A stretch of DNA of 64,000 nucleotides from the NCBI RefSeq assembly GCF_006440735.1, contig NZ_VFUA01000015.1, forward strand, positions 1 through 64,000, written 5' to 3'. Origin of the DNA: Mesorhizobium sp. B2-7-1. Lineage in GTDB: Bacteria > Pseudomonadota > Alphaproteobacteria > Rhizobiales > Rhizobiaceae. The position numbers and the translations under genes are program-made. This document shows positions 36,408 to 45,205 of this stretch, one piece after another; within the stretch, counting starts at the first letter, position 1; each line of letters begins with the position of its first letter. The notes beneath the pieces were generated by a model. It did not search any database. It was not told where the DNA came from and was given only the letters and a program-made list of their open reading frames with translations.

Positions 36408-39400
36408 TTATTTCTTCGCCAACAGAGCCTTGACCAGCGGCGCGTCGACCTCGCCGGTCGGCTTCATCTTGTTGTCGGTCTGGAAAGCCATGATGGCGTT
36501 CTTGGTCTTGCCGCCCATCACGCCGTCGGCGCCGCCGGCATCATAGCCGTTCTTGTTCAGGATCAGCTGGATGTTCTTCACCGCCTTCTTCATGTCGATG
36601 CCGGCGGTGGTCTGCGGCGCGCTGTCCTGCCAGGACTCCGGAACGTCGGCCGAGTTGGCGGCCGCGTTGAGCGGCTTGGCCTTCCACAATTCCGTCGCGG
36701 CGCGCGCCCGTTCGAGCTGCTCGGGCCGCAGCGCGTTGGCGATCTCGTCGCGCTTGGCGGCGGCGTCCTTGTCGCCGGTCTTGGCGACGAGCGCGAACCA
36801 CTTGTAGGATTCTTCCAGGTTCTGCTTCATGCCGACGCCCTTGGCGGCCATGATGCCGAGGTTGAACTGGCTGTCCTTGACGCCGAGGTCGGCGGCTTCC
36901 TGGAACCAGTGCGTGGCCGATTCATTGTCGGTCACGCCGTCCGCCGCCATGGCGAACAGCACCGCCAGATTGTGCATGGCGCTGGCGTTGCCCTGTTCGG
37001 CGGCGAGCTGGTAGTAGGTCTTGGCCTTCTTGAGGTCGCGCGCTACGCCGATGCCTTTTTCGTAGAAATTGCCGATGCGGTATTCGGCCGGCGCGAAGCC
37101 GAGCTCGGCCGACTGCTCATACCATTTGGCGGCCGCCTTCATGTCCTCCTTCACGCCGCGCGATTCCGCGTAGCGCGAGCCGACCTCGAACAGCGCCTTG
37201 GCGTCGCCGCCGGCGGCCGCGTCGTGCAGCGCCACCGGACCGATTTCGGCGGGAATATCGAATTTGGCCGCGGCCGTCTGGCTTGCCGCAGGCGGCACGG
37301 CGCCTGTCGTGTCGGCGGAGGTGGCCGCCGGCGCGCTGGCTGCGGCGCCGTCGGCCGCCGGACTGGCCGTCGCCGGCTCCTTCGCCATCGGCTGCGCGTC
37401 GCCATCCGTGTCTGTCGCGGAGGCTGCTGCTGCGGCGGGTTCGGATGGCATCGCCGAGGCCATCGGGGCCGGGGCGGGCTGGGCAGGCGCAGCAAGCGCC
37501 ATCGGTGCGGGCGCCGGCTCGGCCGGCATTGCGGCGGCAGTCTCGGGGCTTGCAGGGATGGGAGCGGCCGGTGCCGCGTCCTTGACGGGCTCGGCCTGCC
37601 TGACGGCAGGGGCGCTTTCGGCCTGCGCGGTTTCCGCGTCGGCCTTTTGCGTGTCGGCCTTCGGTGCGGCCGTGACATCGAGCGAAGCCGTGTCGACCGT
37701 CTGCGTGGAGACGATCGGGGTGGGTTGGTTGTTGGCCGTTTCGACGGGATCGGACAAGAAGGCCTTGCCCAGCTGCAGGCCGGCCAGCGCCATCATGATC
37801 GCGGCGGCCGCCATCAGGATCGGCTTGCGCCGCGCCTTGAGCAGGTCGCCTATCCTCAGCGCCTTCACCGGGCCGGTCATGGTCGACTGCCGCTTCAGCG
37901 TGTCGGCTTCCGCCGCCGCCGCCTGGGCCGCACGGCGGGCCGCGGCGATGAAATCGGACTTGGCGGCATCGCTCTCGGTGCGCCGAGCCGGCTGGCCGCT
38001 GCGCTCGTCGCGCACGCGCTTCATGATGGCGTTGAGGTCCGGCGCGCCGGAACCGGGTTCCAATGGCCGGTTGGCGGCCTTGGGGTCGAGCGGCTCGTCA
38101 ATGTCGACGCTTGGCACGTCGCCGACCGGCGCCGAGCCAGCCAGCGGCTGCGTATCCGCGTCCTTCTTGCCTTTGAAAGCGCGCGCCAGGCCGCTGAACA
38201 TCGATTTCTTGCGGCCGGCCGTCTCGCTCTTGTCGCCGACCACGTCCGGCCCGAGGGCCGCCATCGCGGCTTCGGCCGCCGCTTCGGCGGGCGTTCGCGC
38301 CGAGGCGGGCTCGCTGCGCATGATGGCCGCGGCGCGGCCTTCGAGATCAACCATGTCGCCGCCAAGCGGCAGCGGCTGGTCGATGTCCATCGAAGGGGCG
38401 TCCTGCACCGCGATCTTGCCGCCGCGGCCGCCGCGCTTGCCGGCCGGTTGCGGGTCGACCAGCTCGCTGACCGCTTCGCTGGTCTCAGTCGATTCCAGCG
38501 AGCCGAGCCTGTCGACGATCTTGAGCAGCGTGTCGTGGATGGCTTCGAATGTCCGCGAGTTGCGTTCGTCGGAACGTCGGGTGAGCGCTTCGAGCGTCTT
38601 CAGGTCCTGGGCGAGGCCGGCAACGGCGGTCGCATTGGTCTGAGCCGTGCTGGACGTCGAGTCGGCAAGCGATTTGACGGCGCTCTCGGCCGCCTCGCGC
38701 GCCACGCTCAGGATGGAATCGCGCGTGCCGGCCAGCGATTTCTCGATTTCGTTGAGGCGCGGGCTGATGTCTTCGAACTCGGGCAGCGGCGCGCCGGGCT
38801 TGGAAAGATGCGCCGACAGGCCGGCGACCTGCGCTTCCAGGCTGCGGATCAGCGCCGGATCGATGCCCGCGACTTGCTGCGCGGACGATTCCAGCCGGCT
38901 GGAAATGTCCTCGAGCCGGCTTTCCAGCCCGCGGATCGCCATCTCGCTGGCGGGATCGGGCGTGCGCGTCTCGATGCGCTGGGCCAAGGCGGTAAAGCGG
39001 GCGTCGATCGCTTCCATGATGCCGACGCTTTCGTCCTGGCGCATGCGCTGGTCGAGCCGGTCCGCGACCTCGTCCAGCCGCCGCTCGAGATCGCGAAACA
39101 GCATACTGCCCTGTTCCATCGCATCGCCCTGGCGGCGCTCGAGCAGCATCGACAGCGCGTCGAAGCGCTGTTCCAGGCCCTGGAAGATATGGTCGGCGTC
39201 GGGCATGGCCGGCGCGCGTTCCATCTTGTCGGTGATCAAGGCGATCTGCTTGCCGAGCCGCTCCATGGCCTGTTCGGGCAGGTCGGCGCGGCCGGCCAAC
39301 TGGTCCACGCGGCTGGTGAGAAGGTTGAGGTGGTCGAGGACTTCCGCGCCCGGCCGCGACTGCGCGACCTCTTCGATCTGAACCGCCAGGGAGGCCATGC

Positions 39401-40496
39401 GCTTCTCGATCCGGCCGAAGGTTTCGGGGTCGAAGGCATTGGCCTGCGCGGCCACGGTCGAGGCGACGATGGCGCGGGAGATCTCGTCCAGCCGCTCGTC
39501 GATCATGGCGAGCGTTTCGCCGCCGCGCGCGGTCTGCTGGCCGGCGAAACGGTCGACCGCGCCGGCAAGCGTGCGCACCTTTTCCTCCAGCGAGCGCAGC
39601 GAAAGCGATTCCGGCAGGTTGTTGACGGCGCTGCTGATCTGTTCGAGCCGGTCGGTCAGCGCCGAAAGGCCCGGGCCTTCCGCGCGCTTGCGCTGATCGG
39701 CGTCGACGCGGTCCTCGAAGGCGCTCCAGCGGCGGTCGAAATCGTCCCAGCGGCGGTCGACCTTCTGCAGGCTTTCCTCGCGCGCCAGCGTGTCCAGCGC
39801 GCCCTTCACCTGTTCCAGTTCCAGCCGCAGCAGATTGACGCTGCGGTCGTCGCTTTTTTCGGCGAGCGTCTGGATGGCACCCGAAAGCCGCTCGAATTCG
39901 AGGCCGAGCTCGGCGCTGCTCTTGTCCGGCATGCCGTTCGACGGGGCGCCGTGCTGGCTGTTGGCCTGCATAGCGCGATCGATGTCCTGGCGAAACGCTT
40001 CGAATTCGCGCTGCAGGCCAACGGTCATCTGGTGGCGCAATTCCTCGCGCAGGCCGCGCAGTTCGACGGCGATCTTGCCGACCATGGCGACGCTGTCTTC
40101 CTGGCCGCGCACCCGGTCGATGTCACGCGCGATCGCCTGATAGCTCTGGCCGAAGGCAGGCGCGGCGGGGGCCGGATTTTGCGGCGCGCGGGTTTGCGGC
40201 CGCTGATTCTGCGCGCCGAGAGCCTGCGTCGCCATGGTCTGCGGTGCGCGGTCCTGCGGCCTCTGCGCGGGATAGGTATCCTCGTACCAGCGCGGCTGGT
40301 CGTAAGGCTGCGTGCTTGGATAGCGCGGCGCGGCCGGCGGCCGCCGCAGGTCGGGGCGATCGGGCATGTCGGCGCGCGTCCGGTCCAGCCGCTGCTCCAG
40401 TGTTTCGAGCGAGCGATTCAGTTCTTCGAGCGAGGGCTGCGGCCGGCGTTGCCTGCCGGCGTTGAGTGTATCGAGATAGGACCGCTTGCTGTTCAT
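36408..40496 (-). CDS. podJ: PodJ-like polarity factor (coiled coil, Sel1 repeats, peptidoglycan-binding)
   Basis: 1362 residues. Residues 1 to about 830 are a cytoplasmic region rich in coiled coil (many ELERLS/EQR heptads). About 875-895 is a single membrane helix (PILMAAAAIMMALAGLQLG). A Pro/Ala-rich periplasmic linker follows, then Sel1-type TPR repeats (ALFEVGSRYAESRGVKEDMKAAAKWYEQSAELGFAPAEYRIGNFYEKG) and a C-terminal peptidoglycan-binding domain (KAVKNIQLILNKNGYDAGGADGVMGGKTKNAIMAFQ). This order is that of PodJ, which recruits pilus and division factors to a pole. The start MNSKRSYLDTLNAGRQRR is family-like. Confidence 0.8.
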   Translation of the reverse strand: MNSKRSYLDTLNAGRQRRPQPSLEELNRSLETLEQRLDRTRADMPDRPDLRRPPAAPRYPSTQPYDQPRWYEDTYPAQRPQDRAPQTMATQALGAQNQRPQTRAPQNPAPAAPAFGQSYQAIARDIDRVRGQEDSVAMVGKIAVELRGLREELRHQMTVGLQREFEAFRQDIDRAMQANSQHGAPSNGMPDKSSAELGLEFERLSGAIQTLAEKSDDRSVNLLRLELEQVKGALDTLAREESLQKVDRRWDDFDRRWSAFEDRVDADQRKRAEGPGLSALTDRLEQISSAVNNLPESLSLRSLEEKVRTLAGAVDRFAGQQTARGGETLAMIDERLDEISRAIVASTVAAQANAFDPETFGRIEKRMASLAVQIEEVAQSRPGAEVLDHLNLLTSRVDQLAGRADLPEQAMERLGKQIALITDKMERAPAMPDADHIFQGLEQRFDALSMLLERRQGDAMEQGSMLFRDLERRLDEVADRLDQRMRQDESVGIMEAIDARFTALAQRIETRTPDPASEMAIRGLESRLEDISSRLESSAQQVAGIDPALIRSLEAQVAGLSAHLSKPGAPLPEFEDISPRLNEIEKSLAGTRDSILSVAREAAESAVKSLADSTSSTAQTNATAVAGLAQDLKTLEALTRRSDERNSRTFEAIHDTLLKIVDRLGSLESTETSEAVSELVDPQPAGKRGGRGGKIAVQDAPSMDIDQPLPLGGDMVDLEGRAAAIMRSEPASARTPAEAAAEAAMAALGPDVVGDKSETAGRKKSMFSGLARAFKGKKDADTQPLAGSAPVGDVPSVDIDEPLDPKAANRPLEPGSGAPDLNAIMKRVRDERSGQPARRTESDAAKSDFIAAARRAAQAAAAEADTLKRQSTMTGPVKALRIGDLLKARRKPILMAAAAIMMALAGLQLGKAFLSDPVETANNQPTPIVSTQTVDTASLDVTAAPKADTQKADAETAQAESAPAVRQAEPVKDAAPAAPIPASPETAAAMPAEPAPAPMALAAPAQPAPAPMASAMPSEPAAAAASATDTDGDAQPMAKEPATASPAADGAAASAPAATSADTTGAVPPAASQTAAAKFDIPAEIGPVALHDAAAGGDAKALFEVGSRYAESRGVKEDMKAAAKWYEQSAELGFAPAEYRIGNFYEKGIGVARDLKKAKTYYQLAAEQGNASAMHNLAVLFAMAADGVTDNESATHWFQEAADLGVKDSQFNLGIMAAKGVGMKQNLEESYKWFALVAKTGDKDAAAKRDEIANALRPEQLERARAATELWKAKPLNAAANSADVPESWQDSAPQTTAGIDMKKAVKNIQLILNKNGYDAGGADGVMGGKTKNAIMAFQTDNKMKPTGEVDAPLVKALLAKK

Positions 40497-40811
40497 CGAT
40501 GCGCCCGTGTTCAGAATGGCCGGCCTAAGGCCGGTTTCCCCAGTAGCCTGCCGGGAACGAAGCGAGCCGAGCGGTTTTGCCGCGGAGGAAGACGGGCTTC
40601 CCGGGTTTTCACCCACGCTTCGAAAAACCGTGAAAAATTCGCTACAGGATAAACACGGGTGACCGACATGCGCACATTTCGCCCAACGTGGTAAACAAGG
40701 CGTTAACCAAGCTTAAGAAGCCGCGCATAAATCATGCGCCGCCTGCCGGGTGCGGCATAAAGGTCGGTTTCGATAACGCCCTTGCGTCACCCCGCGGCTG
40801 TCGATATAGAA

Positions 40812-40827
40812 TTGACGTAAACGTAAA
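40812..40827. promoter_or_regulatory. Operator-like site before the MerR gene
   Basis: TTGACGTAAACGTAAA, an inverted repeat of 7-2-7 with one mismatch. The same 16-base pattern (13 identities) is found on the other strand at 41536-41551, before the acyl-CoA dehydrogenase gene. It lies 122 bp upstream of the MerR start and is probably an autoregulatory site. Confidence 0.6.
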
Positions 40828-40948
40828 AGGTGCGAAGCCGTGCCTCTTGCGATTGACTTGTTGCAACCACGATGGAAGCACGCCCCCGCTTCCATTCAGG
40901 CGACGCTTGGTCCGCGACCGCGACGCCACCAGGGGAAAGCCAGTGACC

Positions 40949-41413
40949 ATGAAACTTGTTTCGCCCGGCGAGGCCGCGGCCAATACCAATGACATTCCAA
41001 CTGAAGCAGGCGAGGAATTCGCTCGCATCGGCGAGATGGCCAAGAAATACGGCGTGACGCTGCGCACGCTGCGTTTCTATGAAGACAAGGGCCTGCTCAA
41101 CCCGCATCGCGACGGCTCGACCCGTCTCTACACGCGCCGCGACAAGGCTCAGCTGAAGCTGATCCTGCTCGGCCGCAAGGTCGGGTTCTCGCTGCGCGAC
41201 GTCAAGCAGATGATGGATCTCTACGATCCGACCGGCACCAACACCAAGCAGTTGCGGCTGGCGCTGGACAAGTCGGAGAAGCAGCTCGCCCGCCTGCAGA
41301 AGCAGCGTGCGCTGATCGACGACGCCATCAACGAGTTGAGCACGTCGATGACGGCGGTGCGCCAGATGCTCGTCGAGCGCACCGCGGCGCCGCAGGCCAG
41401 CGCCGCCGGCTGA
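40949..41413 (+). CDS. MerR-family regulator of beta-oxidation genes (LiuR-like)
   Basis: 154 residues. MerR helix-turn-helix with wing (RIGEMAKKYGVTLRTLRFYEDKGLLNPHRDGSTRLYTRRDKAQLKLIL), then a long dimerisation coiled coil; no Cys suggesting metal binding. Such MerR proteins (LiuR type) control acyl-CoA degradation genes and respond to CoA thioesters. Operator-like sites precede both this gene and the operon downstream. A GTG at 40943 has better spacing from AGGGGAAAG and is an alternative start. A terminator ends the gene. Confidence 0.85.
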   Translation: MKLVSPGEAAANTNDIPTEAGEEFARIGEMAKKYGVTLRTLRFYEDKGLLNPHRDGSTRLYTRRDKAQLKLILLGRKVGFSLRDVKQMMDLYDPTGTNTKQLRLALDKSEKQLARLQKQRALIDDAINELSTSMTAVRQMLVERTAAPQASAAG

Positions 41414-41448
41414 CCGCTCGCGTTCGACAGCGACAATCCCGGAAATGG

Positions 41449-41481
41449 AAAGCCGCGTGGCTATAGCCGCGCGGCTTTTTT
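41449..41481 (+). terminator. Rho-independent terminator of the MerR gene
   Basis: AAAGCCGCG (41449-41457) pairs with CGCGGCTTT (41470-41478), with T at 41476-41481. Confidence 0.88.
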
Positions 41482-41529
41482 GTCGCCACAATGCCTGACC
41501 GCTCACAAAAATTTTTGGCTGCGACGAAG

Positions 41530-41551
41530 TTGACGTTTACGCAAACGTCAA
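41530..41551. promoter_or_regulatory. Operator-like palindrome before the beta-oxidation operon
   Basis: TTGACGTTT-N4-AAACGTCAA is a perfect 9-4-9 palindrome. Its right part read on the minus strand (41551 to 41536) matches the site at 40812 in 13 of 16 bases (TTGACGTNNNCGTAAA). It lies 92 bp before the first acyl-CoA dehydrogenase, a fit for a MerR-type promoter. Confidence 0.7.
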
Positions 41552-41642
41552 TATTTGCTATCGGGATGTCGACATTGGCCCGGCCTCCTGTCCATGACAG
41601 GCAACGTGCTGGCCGGCCGGGACTGTAAGGGTGGAGGAAGGC

Positions 41643-43439
41643 ATGACGACCTACAGGGCGCCGATCCAGGACACGCTATTCTTGCTCAACGACGTGCTGG
41701 GCTATCAGCGCTATTCCAATCTTCCGGGCTTCTCGGACGCGACGCCCGATGTGGTCGAGGCGATCCTCGCCGAAGGCGCCAAGCTCGCCGAGAACGTCAT
41801 GCATCCGCTGAACCGTGTCGGCGACATGGAAGGCTGCGTGCGCCATGACGACGGCTCGGTGACGACGCCCAAGGGCTTCAAGGACGCTTACGACCAGTAT
41901 CGCGAGGGCGGCTGGATGGGGCTTGCCGCGCCTGCCGAGTTCGGTGGCCAGGGCTTGCCTTACGCTGTCCACACCGCCGTCTCCGAATACATGATCTCCG
42001 CCAACATGGCGCTGATGATGTATCCCGGCCTGACGCAAGGCGCGATCGCGGCAATCGTCACCCACGGCACGGACGAGCAGAAGGCCACCTGGCTGTCGAA
42101 GCTGATCGAGGGCACCTGGACCGGCACCATGAACCTGACCGAGCCGCATTGCGGCACCGACCTCGGCCTGCTGCGCAGCAAGGCCGTCCCCAACGGCGAC
42201 GGCACCTACAGGATTTCCGGCCAGAAGATCTTCATCTCGGCCGGCGAGCACGACATGTCGGACAACATCGTCCACCTGGTGCTGGCCCGCGCCGAGGGCG
42301 CGCCGGAGGGCGTCAAGGGCATCTCGCTGTTCATCGTGCCGAAGTTCAAGCTCGATGCCTCGGGCAATCCCGGTGAGCGCAACACGCTCTCCTGCGGCTC
42401 CATCGAGGAGAAGATGGGCATCCACGGCAACTCGACCTGCGTCATGAATTATGACGAAGCCGAGGGCACGCTGCTCGGCGAATTGAACGGCGGCCTGAAG
42501 GCCATGTTCACGATGATGAACGAGGCCCGCCTCGGTGTCGGCCTGCAGGGGCTTTCGGTCTCCGAGATCGCTTATCAGAACGCCGTTTCCTACGCCAAGG
42601 ACCGGCTGCAGGGCCGCTCGCTGTCGGGCGCCAAGGCTCCGGACAAGAAGGCCGACCCGATCATCGTCCATCCCGACATTCGTCGCTCGCTGATGACCAT
42701 GAAGGCCTTCAACGAGGCCGGCCGCGCGCTGGCGCTGTGGACGGCGATCAAGTCCGACGTCGCGCATCGCTCCGGCGACGACAAGGACCGCCAGGCGGCC
42801 GACGACTACACCGGCCTGATGACGCCGGTGGTCAAGGGCGTGCTCACCGACAAGGGGTTCGATCACGCTGTGATGGCGCAGCAGGTGTTCGGCGGCCACG
42901 GCTATATCGAAGAGCACGGCATGAGCCAGTTCGTGCGCGATGCCCGCATCGCCATGATCTATGAAGGTGCCAACGGCATCCAGGCGCTCGACCTTGTCGG
43001 CCGCAAGCTGGCGCAGAATGGCGGCCGCGCCGTGCAGGCCTTCTTCAAGGAGGTCGGCGAGTTCTGCGAGGAAAACCGCGCCGACGACAAGATGGCGCCC
43101 TACACCAAGGCGCTGAAGAAGGGCCTCAACGACCTGCAGGCGGCAACCATGTGGCTGGTGCAGAACGCGATGGCCGAGCCCGACAATGCCGGTGCAGCCT
43201 CGACAGACTACATGCATCTTTTCGGCCTGGTGGCGCTGGGCTACATGTGGGCGCAGATGGCGAAGTCGGCGCAGACGAAGCTCGCGGAAGGCGCCAACGG
43301 CGCCAGCGTGTTCTACGACACCAAGCTGGTGACCGCGCGCTTCTTCATGGAGCGCATCATGCCGGAAACGGCGACGCGTCTTGCCCGCATATCGAGTGGC
43401 GCGGACACGCTAATGGCGTTGCCGGCGGAAGCGTTCTAG
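41643..43439 (+). CDS. Acyl-CoA dehydrogenase, long form with C-terminal extension
   Basis: FAD enzyme introducing the trans-2 double bond into acyl-CoA. 598 residues, with an N-terminal segment ([20 protein letters not shown]), the dehydrogenase core ([21 protein letters not shown] flavin contact; [40 protein letters not shown] near the C-terminal half) and an extra helical domain. This architecture is shared by many alphaproteobacterial fatty-acyl enzymes and by DmdC of dimethylsulfoniopropionate breakdown; the operon context favours fatty acids. First gene of the operon, after the palindrome. Confidence 0.9.
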   Translation: MTTYRAPIQDTLFLLNDVLGYQRYSNLPGFSDATPDVVEAILAEGAKLAENVMHPLNRVGDMEGCVRHDDGSVTTPKGFKDAYDQYREGGWMGLAAPAEFGGQGLPYAVHTAVSEYMISANMALMMYPGLTQGAIAAIVTHGTDEQKATWLSKLIEGTWTGTMNLTEPHCGTDLGLLRSKAVPNGDGTYRISGQKIFISAGEHDMSDNIVHLVLARAEGAPEGVKGISLFIVPKFKLDASGNPGERNTLSCGSIEEKMGIHGNSTCVMNYDEAEGTLLGELNGGLKAMFTMMNEARLGVGLQGLSVSEIAYQNAVSYAKDRLQGRSLSGAKAPDKKADPIIVHPDIRRSLMTMKAFNEAGRALALWTAIKSDVAHRSGDDKDRQAADDYTGLMTPVVKGVLTDKGFDHAVMAQQVFGGHGYIEEHGMSQFVRDARIAMIYEGANGIQALDLVGRKLAQNGGRAVQAFFKEVGEFCEENRADDKMAPYTKALKKGLNDLQAATMWLVQNAMAEPDNAGAASTDYMHLFGLVALGYMWAQMAKSAQTKLAEGANGASVFYDTKLVTARFFMERIMPETATRLARISSGADTLMALPAEAF

Positions 43440-43448
43440 AAATGCTCG

Positions 43449-43507
43449 GCGTCCCCCTCCCCTTGAGGGGAGGGTGGCCAGACGAAGTCTGGTCGGGTGG
43501 GGTCGCC
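43449..43507 (+). repeat. REP-like element, left inverted copy at DUF559 gene
   Basis: Two hairpins: CCCCTCCCC-TTGA-GGGGAGGG, then GGCCAGAC-GAA-GTCTGGTC, and the end GGGTGGGGTCGCC. The copy at 43926-43981 is its inverted counterpart. It begins 9 bp after the acyl-CoA dehydrogenase stop. Confidence 0.9.
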
Positions 43508-43563
43508 CGCGACGATCTCGACGCCAATTTTGACGGATGTGCGCTAGGAGGAGGACCACCGCA

Positions 43564-44006
43564 ATGCCCCGCACGCGGGTCAGTTTCGAGATGCGGCAGA
43601 AGGCTCGCTCGCTTCGGCTCCATGCGACGAAGGCGGAGTCGTTGCTGTGGTACGAATTGCGGGAATTGAAGGCTGATGGCCTGAAGTCAGGCGGCAATCG
43701 CCGATCGGCCCGCACATTGTCGATTTCGTTTGCCCGTCGGTCAAACTCATCGTGGAGGTCGACGGCGACCTGCATGAAACCGAGGCCGGCAAGCGTCACG
43801 ACGCGAATCGTTACTCCTATTTGCGGTCGCTCGGCTACGTCATTCTCCGGATCGACGAACCGGATGTCATCAACAGTGCATGGCATGTGGCGCAGTTCGT
43901 TAAAGAAAAGGCCGAGCGTGTCGCCGGCGACCCCACCCGACCGCTTCGCGGCCACCCTCCCCTCAAGGGGGAGGGGGACGCTGGCGCAGCGGAGGAAATA
44001 GCATGA
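43564..44006 (+). pseudogene. DUF559 protein (Vsr-like endonuclease fold), frameshifted
   Basis: The first frame from ATG 43564 reads MPRTRVSFEMRQKARSLRLHATKAESLLWYELRELKADGLK, then loses likeness. The next frame continues IGPHIVDFVCPSVKLIVEVDGDLHETEAGKRHDANRYSYLRSLGYVILRI, with the family's acidic EVDG motif and D.xR..YL segment. Adding one T after 43686 (AAG TTC AGG CGG) restores one frame giving LKFRRQ as in relatives. The gene sits between the inverted REP-like copies; its C-terminal tail is encoded by the right copy, and the final TGA overlaps the next start. DUF559 (PF04480) proteins have a restriction-endonuclease-like fold; function is unproven. Confidence 0.85.
43926..43981 (-). repeat. 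REP-like element, right inverted copy at DUF559 gene
   Basis: Read on the minus strand it gives GCGTCCCCCTCCCCC-TTGA-GGGGAGGG, then GGCCGC-GAA-GCGGTC, then GGGTGGGGTCGCC. Compared with the left copy, the second stem changes bases on both sides so that pairing is kept and only the GAA loop is shared. Confidence 0.9.
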
Positions 44007-45172
44007 CAAATCCAGCCGAAATTCTTGGCCTGCCGAAGCCCGCCTGGGCGGCGGACGAGGTCGGCATGCTCTATGACATGGCGTCCCGCTTCATGGCCGA
44101 AGAGATTGCGCCGCGCTACGACGAGTTCGAGAAGAACGAGATGTTCGACCGCGAGAGCTGGCTGAAGGCGGGGGCCGCCGGCTTGCTTTGCGCCTCGATG
44201 CCGGAGAAATACGGCGGCTCGGGCGGCACCTTCGCGCATGAGAGCGCCATCATCGAGGCGATCGGCCACGTCGGCGTCGACGGCTTCGGCATCGGCCTGC
44301 ACAACTCGATCGTGGCACCCTACATCCTGCATTACGGCTCCGAGGAGCAGAAGCAGAAATGGCTGCCCAAGCTGGCGAGCGGCGAGCTGATCGGGGCCAT
44401 CGCCATGACGGAACCTGGCGCCGGCTCCGACCTGCAGGGCGTCAAGACCCGCGCCGAGAAGGACGGCAACCACTATAAGATCAGCGGCTCGAAGACCTTC
44501 ATCACCAACGGCCAGCTCGCCAATCTGATCATCGTCGTCACCAAGACCGATCCGGACAAGGGCGCCAAAGGCACCTCGCTGATCGTCGTCGAGACCGACG
44601 AGGTCGAGGGCTTCGAGCGCGGCCGCAACCTCGACAAGATCGGGCTGAAATCGAACGACACGTCCGAGCTGTTCTTCAACGACGTCCGCGTGCCGACCTC
44701 GAACCTGCTCGGCCACGAGGAAGGCAAGGGCTTCGTCCAGCTAATGCAGCAACTGCCGCAGGAGCGGCTGCAGATCGGCACCGGGGCGATCGCCATGATC
44801 GAGCGGGCGCTGGCGCTCACCATCGACTACGTCAAGGAACGCAAGGCCTTCGGCAAGGCGGTCATCGATTTCCAGAACACCCAGTTCAAGCTGGCCGAAT
44901 TGAAGACCGAGGCCACGATCGGCCGCGTCTTCTACAATGACTGCGTCGCCCGCCACATCGATGGCGGCCTCGACCCGGTCACCGCCTCGATGGCCAAGTA
45001 CTGGCTATCCGACCTGCAGGGCAAAGTCGTCGACGAATGCCTTCAACTGCATGGCGGCTATGGCTACATGAATGAATATCCGATCGCCCGCATGTACCGC
45101 GACGCCCGCGTCCAGCGCATCTATGGCGGCACCAACGAGATCATGAAATTGCTGATCGGGCGCTCCCTGTGA
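44003..45172 (+). CDS. Acyl-CoA dehydrogenase
   Basis: 389-residue standard acyl-CoA dehydrogenase. Flavin motif AIAMTEPGAGSDLQGVKT, substrate-binding loop ISGSKTFITNG, and C-terminal QLHGGYGYMNEYPIARMYRDARVQRIYGGTNEIMK, the latter with the catalytic Glu in GGTNE as in short/medium-chain enzymes. Ribosome-binding site GGAGGAA lies right after the REP-like element, so translation is independent of the DUF559 insertion. Second functional gene of the operon. Confidence 0.95.
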   Translation: MTNPAEILGLPKPAWAADEVGMLYDMASRFMAEEIAPRYDEFEKNEMFDRESWLKAGAAGLLCASMPEKYGGSGGTFAHESAIIEAIGHVGVDGFGIGLHNSIVAPYILHYGSEEQKQKWLPKLASGELIGAIAMTEPGAGSDLQGVKTRAEKDGNHYKISGSKTFITNGQLANLIIVVTKTDPDKGAKGTSLIVVETDEVEGFERGRNLDKIGLKSNDTSELFFNDVRVPTSNLLGHEEGKGFVQLMQQLPQERLQIGTGAIAMIERALALTIDYVKERKAFGKAVIDFQNTQFKLAELKTEATIGRVFYNDCVARHIDGGLDPVTASMAKYWLSDLQGKVVDECLQLHGGYGYMNEYPIARMYRDARVQRIYGGTNEIMKLLIGRSL

Positions 45173-45205
45173 GCGCGGCGGCCGGCAAAGCCAAGGAGCA
45201 CCAAA

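Noticed and set aside
36372..40652. Open frame of 1426 codons on the plus strand across the podJ-like gene
   Set aside because: The minus-strand frame has a membrane helix, Sel1 repeats and a peptidoglycan-binding domain; the plus-strand product is Arg/Gly/His-rich low-complexity sequence, a shadow.
40703..40716. CtrA box upstream of the podJ-like gene (TTAA-N6-TTAA)
   Set aside because: Spacer is 6 instead of 7; only the half TTAACCA resembles the alternative CtrA motif.
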